Source: Mytilus galloprovincialis (taxonomy: Eukaryota > Mollusca > Bivalvia > Mytilida > Mytilidae). Taken from it: a stretch of 64,000 nt of DNA. Both the position numbers and the translations under genes were made by a program. The notes below the pieces were generated by a model. That model was given only the letters and a program-made list of their open reading frames with translations. It ran no database searches and was not told where the DNA came from. Positions 12,341 to 24,290 of this stretch are shown here, piece after piece (position 1 is the stretch's first letter; each line of letters starts with the position of its first letter). The stretch is taken from contig NC_134844.1 of NCBI RefSeq assembly GCF_965363235.1, positions 51,022,872 through 51,086,871 of the forward strand, written 5' to 3'.

Positions 12341-13496
12341 CAAATTCAAGTCAAATTGATATTTTAAAACAACATAAAAGTTAAAAAGTGTAAAAAAAAA
12401 AAAATATTTTAATAAATGTTGAAAATATTATTGTGTTTGTGAGTGGAAAACTACTTAAAATTGTAGAAATATTCAAAAGTAGCTCTCGCGTTTTTGTTCT
12501 GCGGCTACGTTAACGGAACATCAATCAAGTAATCGATCTTCATGACTATGGCTTCAATATTTAATGGTATAAAATATCATATTCTGCTTGTCGTAGACTC
12601 AAAAAGACTTCAAGTTGGAATAGATCTACGAAGACTAAAGAACGTTCATGTGTGGTTTAGCAATTGTACATGCCCACGAAACCGACGTCCAGATATTGTT
12701 CGGAAGATGTTTTGAGAAGTTCCGATGCGACCGGACAAGTAAAATTAAACTGTTACAGTATATTACAGAACACAAAACTGGCTATCTTTGCTGTAAATAC
12801 AAGTTAAAAACCTGACATGGTTTACATTAAAGCTAAAAATCCCAATCCCACGGCATCAAATAATTTAAAAAAAAAACCATATGACCTTTAACATTGGAGG
12901 TCTAAACTAGAATTGAGCCGTGTCCAGGTCCGAAATAGAAAATAAAGAGATGTGGAGTAAATGTACACGGGACAAAATCGCACACAATATATAGAAAAAA
13001 TACAAATTATTAATGAACAGGGCTTTTATGCCTGTTCTTCATCTTGAAAGGAGCTGGAGGGTCTTCAACGAGGAACTAGACCATTGATCCTTATTATACA
13101 AAAGTAACATAGGTTAGTGCATCGGACTATACAAAAACACAAGTTCCTGGTTCGATCACCGTTCCGGTGAGAAAATTTCCAATCCACTATTAATAAATAT
13201 GTTTAAACTAACAATAGCCACACACTTGACTTTGTGGATTACATTATTTTTTTCATTATCATACATATGTCTTTTGATATTGTTCATACATGTAAATACT
13301 AAAAGTCTTACACTGTATCTATATATTTTGCTCCGAGACCAGAACATAATAAAAGATCATAAAATAGATAAATTAAAACTTGCGCTTTAGATTAAGAAAG
13401 GGTGTGAAAGATTTTGTATCATTTTTTCCAGTTTTTCTGGAGTCCTTGAGCCCTTCCCTCGCCAACAATATATAGTTTGCTTTATTTGTAATAGAG

Positions 13497-14116
13497 GCTA
13501 GTTACGCTACAATATTATCATCTTAGATTAACCTCTCCAAACTTAAAAGTAAAGCCTTATTGTTTAGATTGATAAAGACTTTTGCATCCGTCGATATTAT
13601 CTTCGATTAAAGTAGTATTGATCTGACAACCGCTGTGCATGTATACTTTAACGACCTTTAAATGAATGACAAATGACAACATTGTCATTTTTTGAATGAC
13701 AATTAAACTGTGTTGGAAAGATAACATAAATACACTTTCGTTTTTCGTTTTTTGTTTTTGTGAAATCAAAATGAAAAATGAAAACACTTTCATTTTTCGA
13801 TTTTAGTTTTTGAGAAATCAAAATTGAAAAATGAAAATACTTTTGTTTTCCGTTTTTTGTTTGTGAAATCAAAAACGAAAAACAAAAACACTTTTGTTTT
13901 TCATTTTGGTTTTTAAGAAATCAGAAACGAAAAATGAAAACACTTTCGTTTTTCGTTTTGGTTTTTAAGAAATCAAAAACGAAAAATGAAAACACTTTTG
14001 TTTTTCATTTTGGTTTTTATGAAATCAAAACTGAAAAATGAAAACACTTTCGTTTTTTGTTTTTTGTTTTTGATATTTCAAAACGAAAAACGAATGGACG
14101 CAGATATACACGGACC
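13497..14116 (-). repeat. Right arm of fold-back element 1
   Basis: Reverse complement of 5664-6283, with the same ~52-bp units and the same inner unique block ('acaaccgctgtgcatg', 'aatgacaaatgacaac'). It ends 'atatacacggacc' and is followed by 'tatgtg', matching the bases before the left arm. The open frames 13557-13793, 13648-13872 and 13986-14168 are repeat artefacts. Confidence 0.85.
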
Positions 14117-14122
14117 TATGTG

Positions 14123-15374
14123 TGTGTCATTTGACTATTCAGAAGCACGTATTTCAGATTTGATGTAAAACGAAACCAAAGTTCAAACAATACGTAGATT
14201 GTACTGATCAATTTAGAAAGTATTGATGAACTAAGGTTCATACATCATTAAGGCAAGTTGACCGTTGACTAATTGTACTCTTCTTTTTATATTATTTATT
14301 CTTCAAGCATGTGTACATAGTTTTGCACTTTACGCTGTCAAACATGTCTTTTTCAGTTATCCGGATTATGATAAAAAACACAAGAATTAGCATGAACATA
14401 ATTTAAACCGAAATTTTAATAAATATTCTTCATTACAATGGTTTATAGTAGTAATTGTTATTCCAAAGTTAGTCATATTTCTAGATCTTTCAATTGAAAT
14501 TATCATTATATCATATTACACTTGTCTAAAAGTACACGATTACATATTTACAATTTCAAATTTATATTATTGGAGGCGGTAAAAATTATGTTGCTTATTA
14601 AGAAAACTGTTTTTTTTTTTATCAAAGCCTTGAAGATGCATGTAAAGGGAATTCAAATTTTAAATGATCTGAATCATAATAGGTTTAAGTGCAACCGATG
14701 AATAATTAATGTTTTAATCAGTTCTAAATCAAAATCATATTATTTTGAAAAACAAACTAATGACACCTGAAAATGACAAATTAACTTTTCGAAAATGAAC
14801 TAAAAAACTAAACTACAAATGCCCTAGTAGGTTCCCTGTTTCTAATTAAATATCTAAATGTTAATTAAAAAGTAATTATCACAATATGTAATCGCTTTGA
14901 AAACGAGAATATATAACAAACATCACTTGTCAGCGAAAAAACACCGTCAAAATGCATAAATATACTCATCCTAGATTCCAAGATTATTATTTTTTTATTT
15001 GCACAAGAATTGCGCTTGTTCGACAAATGATTCATCAGTGATGCTCGAATCAAAATAGGTAAAAACTAAATATGTATCTCATGTGGAGCAGGAAGTAATA
15101 TGAAAAATTCAAACCAACAAATAAACAAAAAAATACCCAACATGCGTTTATGATGGAATATGTTTTTGAAAAGGAATGGCGTGAATTGTTCTTACAACCT
15201 CCTCAAGCCGAGCACCCTTGTGGAGTCTTATAAGGACAAAACGTGTTCTAAATTATACGTCTAGTATCTTTGTTGAAACTATAATATCGCGAATATTTTG
15301 AATTATAAAGCAGCATCGGTTACAACGCTCATTTTGATTGGATAATGTCGTCAATTTTCATTGCACCAATTCTA
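14123..15374. other. Gene-free stretch between two transposable elements
   Basis: AT-rich sequence with no supportable gene. Around 15028-15055 is a fragment 'cagtgatgctcgaatcaaaa' of the short repeat also seen at 18595 and 41265. Confidence 0.6.
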
Positions 15375-16014
15375 GGCGAGTGACATTCAGACCTAAAAAA
15401 TATTTTTAATGCACCTATCTAACACACAGCTATATTATATATCATTCGAAAGGAAAAATGTGAAGATTCCATTTTTCCCGGTCGTAAAAGTGAAATATGG
15501 TGCAATTTTTTTTAAATTGGGGTCAAAGGTCATTCATAAAAAAATGAAAGAATAACACTTTTGTAGTATTATTGTCTTATTTGAAGCAGCTAGTAATATA
15601 GCTAATTCAAATTTTACTTTACACGATACTATGATAACGTCTCTCTGATGCTTAGTTGCCTATCGTTCATGGTTTGGCGATAATTGACGTCATTTTGACG
15701 TTTCCACTCTGTTATAGGTAAAACAGTACTTTCTACAAAAACGACGTATAATAACAAATATTTGACCTTAAATGTGTTAATATTTACTATATTTGATGGT
15801 GTGCCATTCGAAATAAAAAAAAATATGATGACATATTTGTAAGTTGGACGAGTAAAAGGGAGAGAAAACAACGCAATAAAGAGAGTAAAAAGTAGACGTC
15901 TTTGTCACATCAACAGTGACAATAGTCTCCTGTTTGTAAACAGCCTACAAACCATGTCAAGATCGTAAATTACTATCTTACATGTTTAATACAACCACAA
16001 GCAAAGTTAAAGAG

Positions 16015-16440
16015 GATATATGAACCACATTTTAAGTCTGTCCGTCCGTCAGTCCCAACTTGTTTACGGCCCGTGTCGAATTAAATCAGATAACTTATAC
16101 ATGTATACAGTTCATCCAAAAACCAATGATTTCAAAATATAAAATGTATTGCCTTGAACTATAGAACTGATGTTAAACACACTTAGTTCAGAGATGTATT
16201 ATGGGATGGCACGTGGTTCTTCATAAATTAAATCAGTTCATTTTGACATTGGCATTGACATTTGAGTCGTTAAGTTTTCAGACATTGTTTGATTCGTCCT
16301 TGTCTGGTGTGTGTCCGGTCCATATCTTTTGAACCGTTGAACCTGGGTTTTCAAAACTAAGTATGCATACACATCATATAATAGGGGATGGTCATCAACT
16401 AAAATCAGGTCACTATGATATGGATCCAATCATAATGGAA
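16015..16440. repeat. Possible old dispersed repeat ('gtccgtccgtcagtccc')
   Basis: The stretch starting 'gaggatatatgaacc' and 'ctgtccgtccgtcagtccc' has the look of an intergenic repeat I associate with molluscan genomes, but there is no second copy in this window to confirm it. Confidence 0.3.
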
Positions 16441-17601
16441 TCCTGTCCGCGACATATATAGCTGCAAAACTAAGGTTTACCAAACTTCAGATACAGAAGT
16501 CGGTTTCACAAAAAAACTTAAGATAAGATTAATCGTAAGTAAACTGAACTATTCATGACTTATAAGTCGAAAGATTTGTTATGAAACTGACCCCAGATGC
16601 AAAATTAGAATGTGGTGATTTTTTAACTAAAGTTAGGTCCCACGATGACCTTTATTTTGACATTTGGGATTGTATATCTTAGAAACACTTTAATTTCTTA
16701 ACGTGTTTTTTTTTTAAATAAGACTGCATTTATTTTCACTCACGTTTGTGCAGTCAAAAGGTTTGCAGTTAAAAATGCAAGCATTAATGTCTTACCAGCA
16801 TTCCAAACTTAGATATATATAGATATTTATCAACTAATATGAATTTGCGGAATAAAGTTCGGCTTAACCTATACATGTTTTTTTTTTTTTTTTGTCATTC
16901 TGGAGGAGTTTCTGTGAATAATCTGTTTCTTTAAAAGAAACGAAATAAATCTAATTTATAACAAATAATGCAATTTTCTGTTTATGATTTTGTCGAAATT
17001 TATATTTTAAAACTGCGCCTGTGAAGCTTTTGCTTAACTAGAACGATTCCTGATACTTCGCTGTTACTGACATAATTCTGTGTAACAGATGCTTACAATG
17101 ATTTTAGTACATGTACAATTTCCCTAATGCATATATTTTTTCTTCACAAGAACAAATTTATCAAATCCTGAAGAAAGTATGACGTATTAAGACCACCTTT
17201 GTCATCCGTATTCATACTTAGGTAAATCTACTGCCGTGTTTGTTTGTTATGACGCCATGTCTTTGTTTGCCAGCTTTCAGAACATGTATTTTAATGATGA
17301 TGCACTTGGTGGTAGGCGTGACACGATGGCAATCTTTTTGGTTGGAAGTCTGATATTATTGTCATAGGGTGAAACTTTGCAATATTTATTCTTATCTCAG
17401 ATCAGTATTTAATTGCCCACATTAATTTTCTATAGTAAAGAGTGTTAAGTATTTGTAAATTTATTGTTTTGGTGAACTTTAGTAGACCGTCTGATTGACC
17501 GTTAAATTTAATGTATAATGCAGCTGTGTTTTAACTGTAATCATTTATAATTAGAAGCCGTATAATTTATGTCTCTGTTTGTTTATATTCTGTCCCTATA
17601 G

Positions 17602-17679
17602 TTGTGTGGTCTGGAGATGAATGACGATTTAATGTGTGAGAAAGTCATGAAAGTAGCCAGGGCCTTGGTGATGATAAAA
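17602..17679 (+). other. Exon-like segment, 26 open codons between consensus splice sites
   Basis: A pyrimidine-rich tract and 'ctatag' precede it and 'gtgagt' follows. The 78 bases are open in one frame (starting LCGLEMNDDLMCEK) and less AT-rich than the surroundings. The frame stays open past the donor to 17760. I recognise no protein family and see no partner exon nearby. It could be an exon of an unrecognised or non-coding transcript, a captured exon inside the TIR element, or chance. Confidence 0.25.
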
Positions 17680-18594
17680 GTGAGTGAATGTTTAGATGCG
17701 GGAGGATTGAAGATAGTTAGTGAAAGAGAATGGACGTGTCTCTGTATTAACAATGTAAATTAATTGAAGTGTATATTTTTGAACTAGTTTATAATAATTG
17801 TGTATATCTGAACATGAGTCTTGAAAGCCAGTGCCTAATAACAGCTCCGTGACATTATGTAGCTTGCTCAAATCGTCTTGCTTAGACTTAAACATACTTA
17901 TTTTTGGTTTTGGACACTTTAGAGTTTTCTTGCAGCACCGATCTACGTGTCAATATGAATTTTGTTTAGTTTGTGATAAACCCGCCATCTATTGATGATT
18001 TCGATAGCGTTAAAAGAGAGTTTTCTTTGGAACAAAGATAGATGATGAGCTATAGAACCTGTAAGAGCATGAACTGCTGGTAAAGGTACATATATTTAAT
18101 AAAAGAAACTATACATGCACAATAAACATGGTAATAAACATGGTGCATCGCCAACCACAATTCCCACTGGTTATAGAACTCGTAAACAGCACACAGTTGT
18201 TCCATGTCTAGAATACAACGAAGTGTCAGGTCATCGTTGATCCTCTGACAATACTCCTCTTAAATTGTTAATCCGTACTTAGAATAAGAAGCCTGATGAT
18301 ATTATATTATAAGCCCGGTACCTTTGACAAGTATGATTAAAAGGACACTATGATCTCTGTATACAAGAGACTAAATGCTTTGAGGTAAACAACTAAAGCT
18401 TATCGCATGGCCCAAAACAAGAAGCAATAGCCAACACTGTATAATAAGCTACAAAGGTTCTTAAACAATTTTAATTAGATACCCAAAAGCTTGATTCATG
18501 CTCAAAACTACAAACAAAAGCAAAAATCATAAAAAGCAACTAACGACAACCATAATGAATAACAAATCAATTTGAAAGATATTAGGCATATGAT

Positions 18595-18665
18595 CGATTG
18601 TTTACGTTAGACACGCGTTTCGCCGACATAAGACTCCTTGGTGACGCTCGAACTAAGTAAAACTT
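18595..18665 (+). repeat. Short dispersed repeat D
   Basis: 'agacacgcgtttcgccgac' followed by 'ataagactccttggtgacgctcgaa'. A second, better copy ('cagacgcgcgtttcgtc', then 'aaaagactcatcagtgaagctcgaa') is at 41265-41340 and a fragment is at 15028. It is a short non-coding mussel repeat. Confidence 0.55.
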
Positions 18666-19949
18666 CGAAGAATATTTAAAAACACGTAATACTATTTAAA
18701 ATACGGCTTAGGTAATATATACCCCCTCAGGTAGAACATTTATTGCATTTCAAATATCTATACGAAGAATTCAAAATTGTCAACTGAATGAATAGATATC
18801 CCCATATATTAAAGTATTTATAGTATGTCAACATACAGGCTCTTGGGGTGGACCTAGCACATACGCCATGTTTCCTCTAAAATATTGATCAAATTTGCAC
18901 CATCAATAAGTCTACCGTATGCGATGGTTAAAACGGTAGGAAATTTAAAAGGTGGACATATCTCACGTTCAAGTTCATGGGGAAAATATCAGATTTGACA
19001 CATTTTTGTGTACTTTTAGTTGCAAAACTAAAATGTGCATTGTTCCAATTGAGAAAGAAGTATTTTTCAATAGTTATTCATAATCTCTGCTTTTTGTAAG
19101 TGCAAATTGACTAAGAACAATAAGATATTGTTTTTTTACCAAGAAAAACGTTGACATCTCAGCTTCTATGGTCCTTTTAATTTTTTTTATATACTGTGCA
19201 TAATATTGTACCAAAAAAATGCCTTTATGGTTATTCATACTCTTTTTCGAAGCGTTTAGGTCCGTTAACTTGAGAGAAATTAACAGAGAAAGCGATTTCG
19301 GAAATTTGATTGAAAAAGGGGAGTGTGTAAAAATGTATAAAATCCAGAATAATACAGTGATAACAATATGTATTAAACAAGTAATGAACTTTTGAATAAT
19401 ACGAACATCATATATTTGGGTTTCAAGCCGAAAATATCTAAGAAATGAAAAAAAAAAAAATGAAAATTGGCACCTTTTTTGTTAAAAAAATCCGAAATTG
19501 TTACAAAAAGCTTCTTTTTTTCGCAAAAATTACTTCTTTTATTTTTGAAAAATATTTTTTTATACATTGACATGTTAAATGTACATAATTTTGCATTGTG
19601 ACAACAGAAAATAAATCTACATGTTATTTTTTTCACACTTCAATACTGTTGGTCATTTTTCAATTTGGAATTATTTCTCGATTTTAATTCAATTTTTACA
19701 AAAATTGCACCGTACGAATTTTTTACGACCGACCAAAAAATGAAGTTCAGATATTATACTATAACATAAAAAAAAAAAATCAGCTGTGTGTTAGGTGGGT
19801 GCATTAAAGTCACTAACTAAGCGTCTTTTCTGAAAATGTCACTCGCCTATTCACAATAATCCTATTTAAAGTACGCTCGAGCGCAGACGACATATGCCAG
19901 ATTTTAAATGTATGATTTGACTTGTTTTTTCTGTCAGTTTCATTAGAAT

Positions 19950-20085
19950 GAAGATGGCGATATTGTGTTTTAAGCTCCGACGGAATCCAAAATATCTGTT
20001 ATTTGGCTACGCTAACTCATCACCAGTAAATTTAATTTGCGAATATCACCATTGAAGCCGTTGAAGCTTAAAACACAATATGATT
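19950..20085. repeat. Inverted repeat (~130 bp)
   Basis: 'gatattgtgttttaagct' (19959 region) is mirrored by 'agcttaaaacacaatatga' (20067 region) around ~90 bases. Probably a small fold-back MITE. It lies just outside the right end of the 15375-19847 element. Confidence 0.45.
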
Positions 20086-20089
20086 TATT

Positions 20090-21135
20090 TCTCTTTGATC
20101 AAAATTAAAATAAAATACAGTTATCTTCTAATTATGATATTGTTAATCTGTAGAATTTTAATTTTCTCACATCGTACATGGACGAGATGCGGTTTCCTTT
20201 TAAGAAAACATTTTGCTAAATTCGTGTTTGTTAAAAAGATTTAAAAATATTGCGTGAATGACGAAAGCTAAATTAATGTAAATTGAAAAGTAAGTTAGAA
20301 ATTTGTTTCTAAAACATTTAAACAAATACAAATGCCAAAAGACTGAACTCAATATATGTTGTTCCACATAATTCGAAATCGACTAAATGAAAAACTATTT
20401 TGGAAAAATTGGTGGAACTAAATAAATTTGTTTTTTTCTTAAAAATGGTAACTTCAATTTCAAAAAAAAATTCGTAATCTGCTAATTTCACCTTTTTACA
20501 GTAATATTTATATAATTTTCAAGAGATTTAACTCGTTATAAATTTGTCGCCAATTGAGGTTGGCTTTGATACAAATAACGATAAACATACATTTGTACAG
20601 CGAGCATATTCATTCAAAACATTAAACCTGCATGCATCCTCTTTTTTCATGTGTAAGCACATAACAAATTTATTGTGAAATTGAAAAAAAATCATTACAG
20701 CTGACACCGCTTTATTGATTTATTTCTCTTTGATGAAATGTAATGTGTTGATAGGAAATTTTATTTGATTTTTCATCATTCTCTTTTTAAGATATAGTTT
20801 TGCAATTAGGACGGTCTGTTTGATTATGCAATCAAACAAGTGCTTTTGGGAATACAAAGTAAATCAAAATCTGGTTGCATTACGAAACTGATCACTTCAC
20901 TTTTCCAGTATTATACCACGACATATTATATATAATGATATCAAACCAACCGTGAGCAAAGCTAACATGCAAACAATGGTTTTATATATCTTAAGTGGAT
21001 TCTGTTTTAATGTACAATGCAAAATATAATTCATTTAAAATGTGTCTTTAGAATTAAGAAATCTAAGGTTTTTTTTTTTAAACGTCAAATTAACCAATTT
21101 TCACCAAAAGTAGCATAAAATTAAAAACCATAAAA

Positions 21136-21169
<34 letters not shown>

Positions 21170-21295
21170 ATTCCAAACGTTACGTTTTAATTTAAAAAAA
21201 AAAAGAATACTAACAAAAATGATTTAAATGTCTGCTAAATATTCAACATGTTCGGTATATGAGATAAATCCAACGAATACCTTTAATAATATATA
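20090..21295. other. Gene-free stretch
   Basis: AT-rich with no supportable gene. It includes a 29-base poly-A run (21139-21167). The blocks 'tacagcgagcatattc' (~20597) and 'acagctgacaccgctttattg' (~20698) resemble sequence at 22365-22430, suggesting an old dispersed repeat. Confidence 0.55.
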
Positions 21296-22268
21296 TGTAG
21301 GACTCAAGTCTATGGCGGGTTCCAAATCTATGGCAGGTTCCTAATCTATGGTAAATGTGACGTTACAAACACCAAACAACTCAAATCTATGGCAGATTTT
21401 TGTTTTCTCTAAATCTATGTCAGATCTGGGGGAAAGAGGAACAAATAACGTCACAATTGAAAAACGCCATATTACATCTTTGCAGCCGCTTAATTACGAT
21501 GCATGGTGAAACACATAGATTTGAACACCATTCAAGATGAAGGTATTTCCCTGACAACTACTTGCGGGTGTTTTAAAGGAAGATGTGACCTATTATCCTG
21601 AAGAGAAACAACATGTGCTGTACCGGTCGATGCCGGCAATGAATAAGGACACTGCTATTTTCAGGACTGCATATGTTAGAAAAGGAGTTTTAGTAATAGT
21701 TTACTGTTAACGGCTAGCACAGTTTATAAACTGAAAGACAAAATTTCCAGATACAAATTTCATTTAAATCGTCATTGAATAAAAAAGATGTATTAATGAT
21801 ATCGCTAAAACTGTTCATTTTAAATTGTTTACTTTTTTATTTTATTTTATATAAAAAGGGACCTTCTTGTTTAGTAATTAGTTGGTTCAATGAATAAGTT
21901 AAACAGGTGTCATGCACAGATTAAAACATGTTTATTTTTTTTACAGAACACATCATTTTAATTTCGAAGTCTGTATTGAGGTATATGAGTTTTTTTCATT
22001 TCGGATTTTTTGGTTGACCATTATGGAATGTCTGTTTCACAAATGTTTATAGGTTTATAGACATGCTCCCGTTGTCGTATACTTTCCGACTTGCTTAAGA
22101 CAAGGATTGGTCGAAAATTTACTACATTGTTTTCCATTTGCACAAAATTTACCATAGATTTGGAGACAACAAAAATTCGCCATAGGTTAGGGATGGCATG
22201 ACGTTACATTTGCCATAGATTAGGAATCTGCCTTAGATTTGAAACCCATCATAGATTTGAGTCCTACA
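21296..22268. mobile_element. TIR element (~970 bp), 'TGTAGGACTCAA' ends
   Basis: Left end 'tgtaggactcaagtctatgg'; right end is its near reverse complement, 'catagatttgagtcctaca'. Both ends are flanked by 'tata' (21292-21295 and 22269-22272), a possible target duplication (or TA within an AT-rich site). The TIRs are made of short 'aatctatggcaggtt'-type subrepeats repeated four or five times in each arm and reach inward to 'gtgacgttac'. No transposase: a non-autonomous element. Confidence 0.7.
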
Positions 22269-22467
22269 TATACTTAACAAGAATTTGATTTCTTCATTAA
22301 ATTGTGAACAATTGATTTAATACAGAACAATCTGAAGATAGACATATCGCACCAAAAACATTTATTGATACAGCAAGCATTTAATATATAAAAAGCATCA
22401 CAGCTGACAATATCTATTGGATTAATTCCTCTTTGATTGGCAATTTTTACAAATTGAATATGTAGAT

Positions 22468-22588
22468 CAATCTCCGGCGCAGAGTTCATATCCGTTCCAT
22501 ACATGCTCCGCAATACTGCACTTAATATTGAGTGTAGTGTTACAAAGTATTGAACGGAACGGATATGTGATCTCTGCGCCGGAGATTG
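22468..22588. mobile_element. Small palindromic MITE with 'CAATCTCCGGCGCAGAG' ends
   Basis: 'caatctccggcgcagag' followed by 'catatccgttcc' is mirrored by 'ggaacggatatg' followed by 'ctctgcgccggagattg'. The centre is ~60 bases. The frame 22274-22618 on the minus strand crosses it by chance. Confidence 0.7.
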
Positions 22589-22824
22589 TTCACAACCGGC
22601 TGTGTTTACGAATGACATTTAATCTCTAAAGGAAATGCAACTTTAAGTATAAGTTATCAAACATAGCAAAATTTTCCATTTTATATACTTATCTTCGTTA
22701 AAATGAGAATTTCTATATTTTTTTCCATAAAAAGTATCTTGATTAAATAAACAGTTACTGTAATGTAGATTTCGTTTAGAGATTGGGAAGAGAAAAGTAC
22801 GCAAAAAAAGGTATGGCAGAGGTC

Positions 22825-22888
22825 ATATTGAGTGTAGTGTTACAAAGTATTGAACGGAACGGATATGTGATCTCTGCGCCGGAGATTG
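22825..22888. repeat. Exact 64-bp duplicate of the right half of the adjacent MITE
   Basis: Identical to 22525-22588 and exactly 300 bases downstream. It contains the right arm 'ggaacggatatg ... ctctgcgccggagattg' without a left arm, so it is a half-copy. Confidence 0.85.
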
Positions 22889-23400
22889 TATGTAGATAAC
22901 AAATTTTATTCGATTCTTCATTATTTTTTGAAGCATATATATAGTTTTGTAATTATTATAGCTGTTTTAATTTATTGATTAATGTAAGTTTGACTTTTTC
23001 ATTTAAACATGTTATTTAAACATAGTTCAGTATTTCTATGATTTTGCTTTAAATTAGAATATCAGAATATTTATTAAAATTAACTTTTCAATGGATAATT
23101 GTGCAAGTTAAAACACATAATCTCAATTAAAATGTCATTTGATAGATGTACATCTGCACTTCATCTGATTTGCATGGTGATATCATTGATATTATTAGTG
23201 AAGACAATATGTATACAGTCTTTTACATGCATCTGTTTTACGGCTTATTGGATACGACTTGAAGTACATGTAAGCAGATACTTTTAGATTTATATATTCA
23301 TTTCGGTTTTTCTACTTTGATTACTCATTATCATTATCATTGTAGAGCCTATGTAGATATTTATCTCTAACGGTGCTAGTTGTGCTATTTTTTCCTGTAT

Positions 23401-23530
23401 GTATTGATTTATTGATTGGTTGATAAGTTTTAAACACCACTTTCAAAACTATTGTTCCATGTTATGATGGTTGGTTTCTATTTGGTGGACGAAGCCGAAG
23501 TCCACGTCTCAAAAAACCCACATTCGGTAG
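23401..23530 (-). repeat. 3' part of a tRNA-derived SINE, reverse orientation
   Basis: The reverse complement contains 'gtggacttcggcttcg', 'accaaatagaaaccaacc' and 'ttttgaaagtggtgtttaaaac', ending in a CAAT-rich tail. This matches the 3' body of the SINE at 36961-37215 ('gggacttcggcttctc' ... 'gttgaaagtggcgttaaac'). The tRNA-like head is not present. Confidence 0.6.
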
Positions 23531-23897
23531 GAAATATTGTGAGAAAGACACAATGGAAATTAATCGACCAACACAACGGCACTGTATATCACATTTATTA
23601 TTGAATGTATTTGAAAAGATGAAAATGTACAATTGGCAATTGTGTTTAGAACTCCTAAAACGATAATGGTCATCAACCTATGATCAAAAGCTTACATTTG
23701 GAGCAAATTTTAATATTCTATAATTGACTCAATTGTTTTCTTCTGAATTCTTGTGGTGTCTACATTTTTCAAATATCACCACAAAGTTATGAGAAATTCA
23801 GTTTGATATAAAAACATTAAAGACAATTAAGATGTATAAAAAAGGTCTTATATGAAATACTACGGAAGCCGATAAGGGCCATTCAAAAAAAATAAAT

Positions 23898-24115
23898 TAT
23901 GTCGTAATTACGACATAGCATGTCGTAATTTCGACATAACATGTCGTTATTACGACATCGCTATGTCGTAATTTCGACATAACATGTCGTTTTAACGACA
24001 TCGCTATGTCGTAATTTCGACATAACATGTCGTAATAACGACATACACTATGTCGTTTTAACGACATACACTATGTCGTTTTAACGACATAGCTATGTCG
24101 TAATAACGACATCGC
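23898..24115. repeat. Array of 'ATGTCGTAATTACGACAT'-type palindromes, left arm
   Basis: About ten units of the form ATGTCGTxxxTACGACAT, each itself a palindrome with small changes in its centre (aatt, aatttc, ttatta, ttttaa). They alternate so that every half-site can pair with many others. The mirrored array in the right arm is at 27419-27592. Confidence 0.9.
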
Positions 24116-24120
24116 TATAT

Positions 24121-24290
24121 ATATTTAAAAGAATATGTATTATGATTGCCAAGAGACTAAATGACACAGAAATTAACAACTATAGGTCATCATAATGCCC
24201 CCAATAATTAGAAAAGCCCCCGCATAGTCAGCTATAAAAGAGGGACGGTCGAAAGATACCAGAGGGAGAGTCCCCGAAATGCTGTGTGGC
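24121..24290 (+). repeat. Family A fragment inside left arm of fold-back element 2
   Basis: 'gtattatgattgccaagag', 'aatgacacagaaattaac', 'ctataggtcatcataatg', 'gcatagtcagctataaaag'. The same fragment is present in the right arm in opposite orientation (27245-27415), so the insertion predates the making, or homogenising, of the two arms. Confidence 0.75.

Larger units (their letters stand above)
5664..14116. mobile_element. Large fold-back element 1 (~8.45 kb), long TIRs with tandem subrepeats
   Basis: Two inverted arms of about 620 bp (5664-6283 and 13497-14116) face each other across ~7.2 kb. The outermost bases are 'ggtccgtgtatatctgcg' on the left and its reverse complement on the right. 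The element is flanked on both sides by 'tatgtg' (5658-5663 and 14117-14122), a plausible 6-bp target-site duplication. The outer part of each arm is an array of ~52-bp units; the inner part is unique sequence. No transposase frame is visible inside. The interior instead carries other repeats (palindromic MITEs, families A and B, a hairpin-ended element). By architecture this resembles fold-back elements; the superfamily is unknown. Confidence 0.75.
15375..19847. mobile_element. TIR element (~4.5 kb), 'GGCGAGTGACATT' ends
   Basis: The left end 'ggcgagtgacattcag', followed by 'aatgcacctatctaacacacagct', is mirrored at the right end as 'agctgtgtgttaggtgggtgcatt ... gaaaatgtcactcgcc'. The inverted similarity covers roughly 140-160 bp with gaps, and a 'ta' dinucleotide flanks both ends. 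No transposase is readable; the short frames at 15629-15871, 16238-16429 and 19373-19636 show no recognisable motif. One exon-like segment (17602-17679) lies inside. Confidence 0.6.

Noticed and set aside
13085..13170. tRNA-like segment ('ggttagtgcatcggactat', 'ggttcgatcaccg')
   Set aside because: Box-like motifs only; no convincing cloverleaf and no SINE body nearby. At most an old fragment.
23898..24115. CRISPR-like or palindromic regulatory array
   Set aside because: There is no repeat-spacer alternation; units are palindromes mirrored in the other arm of a transposable element.
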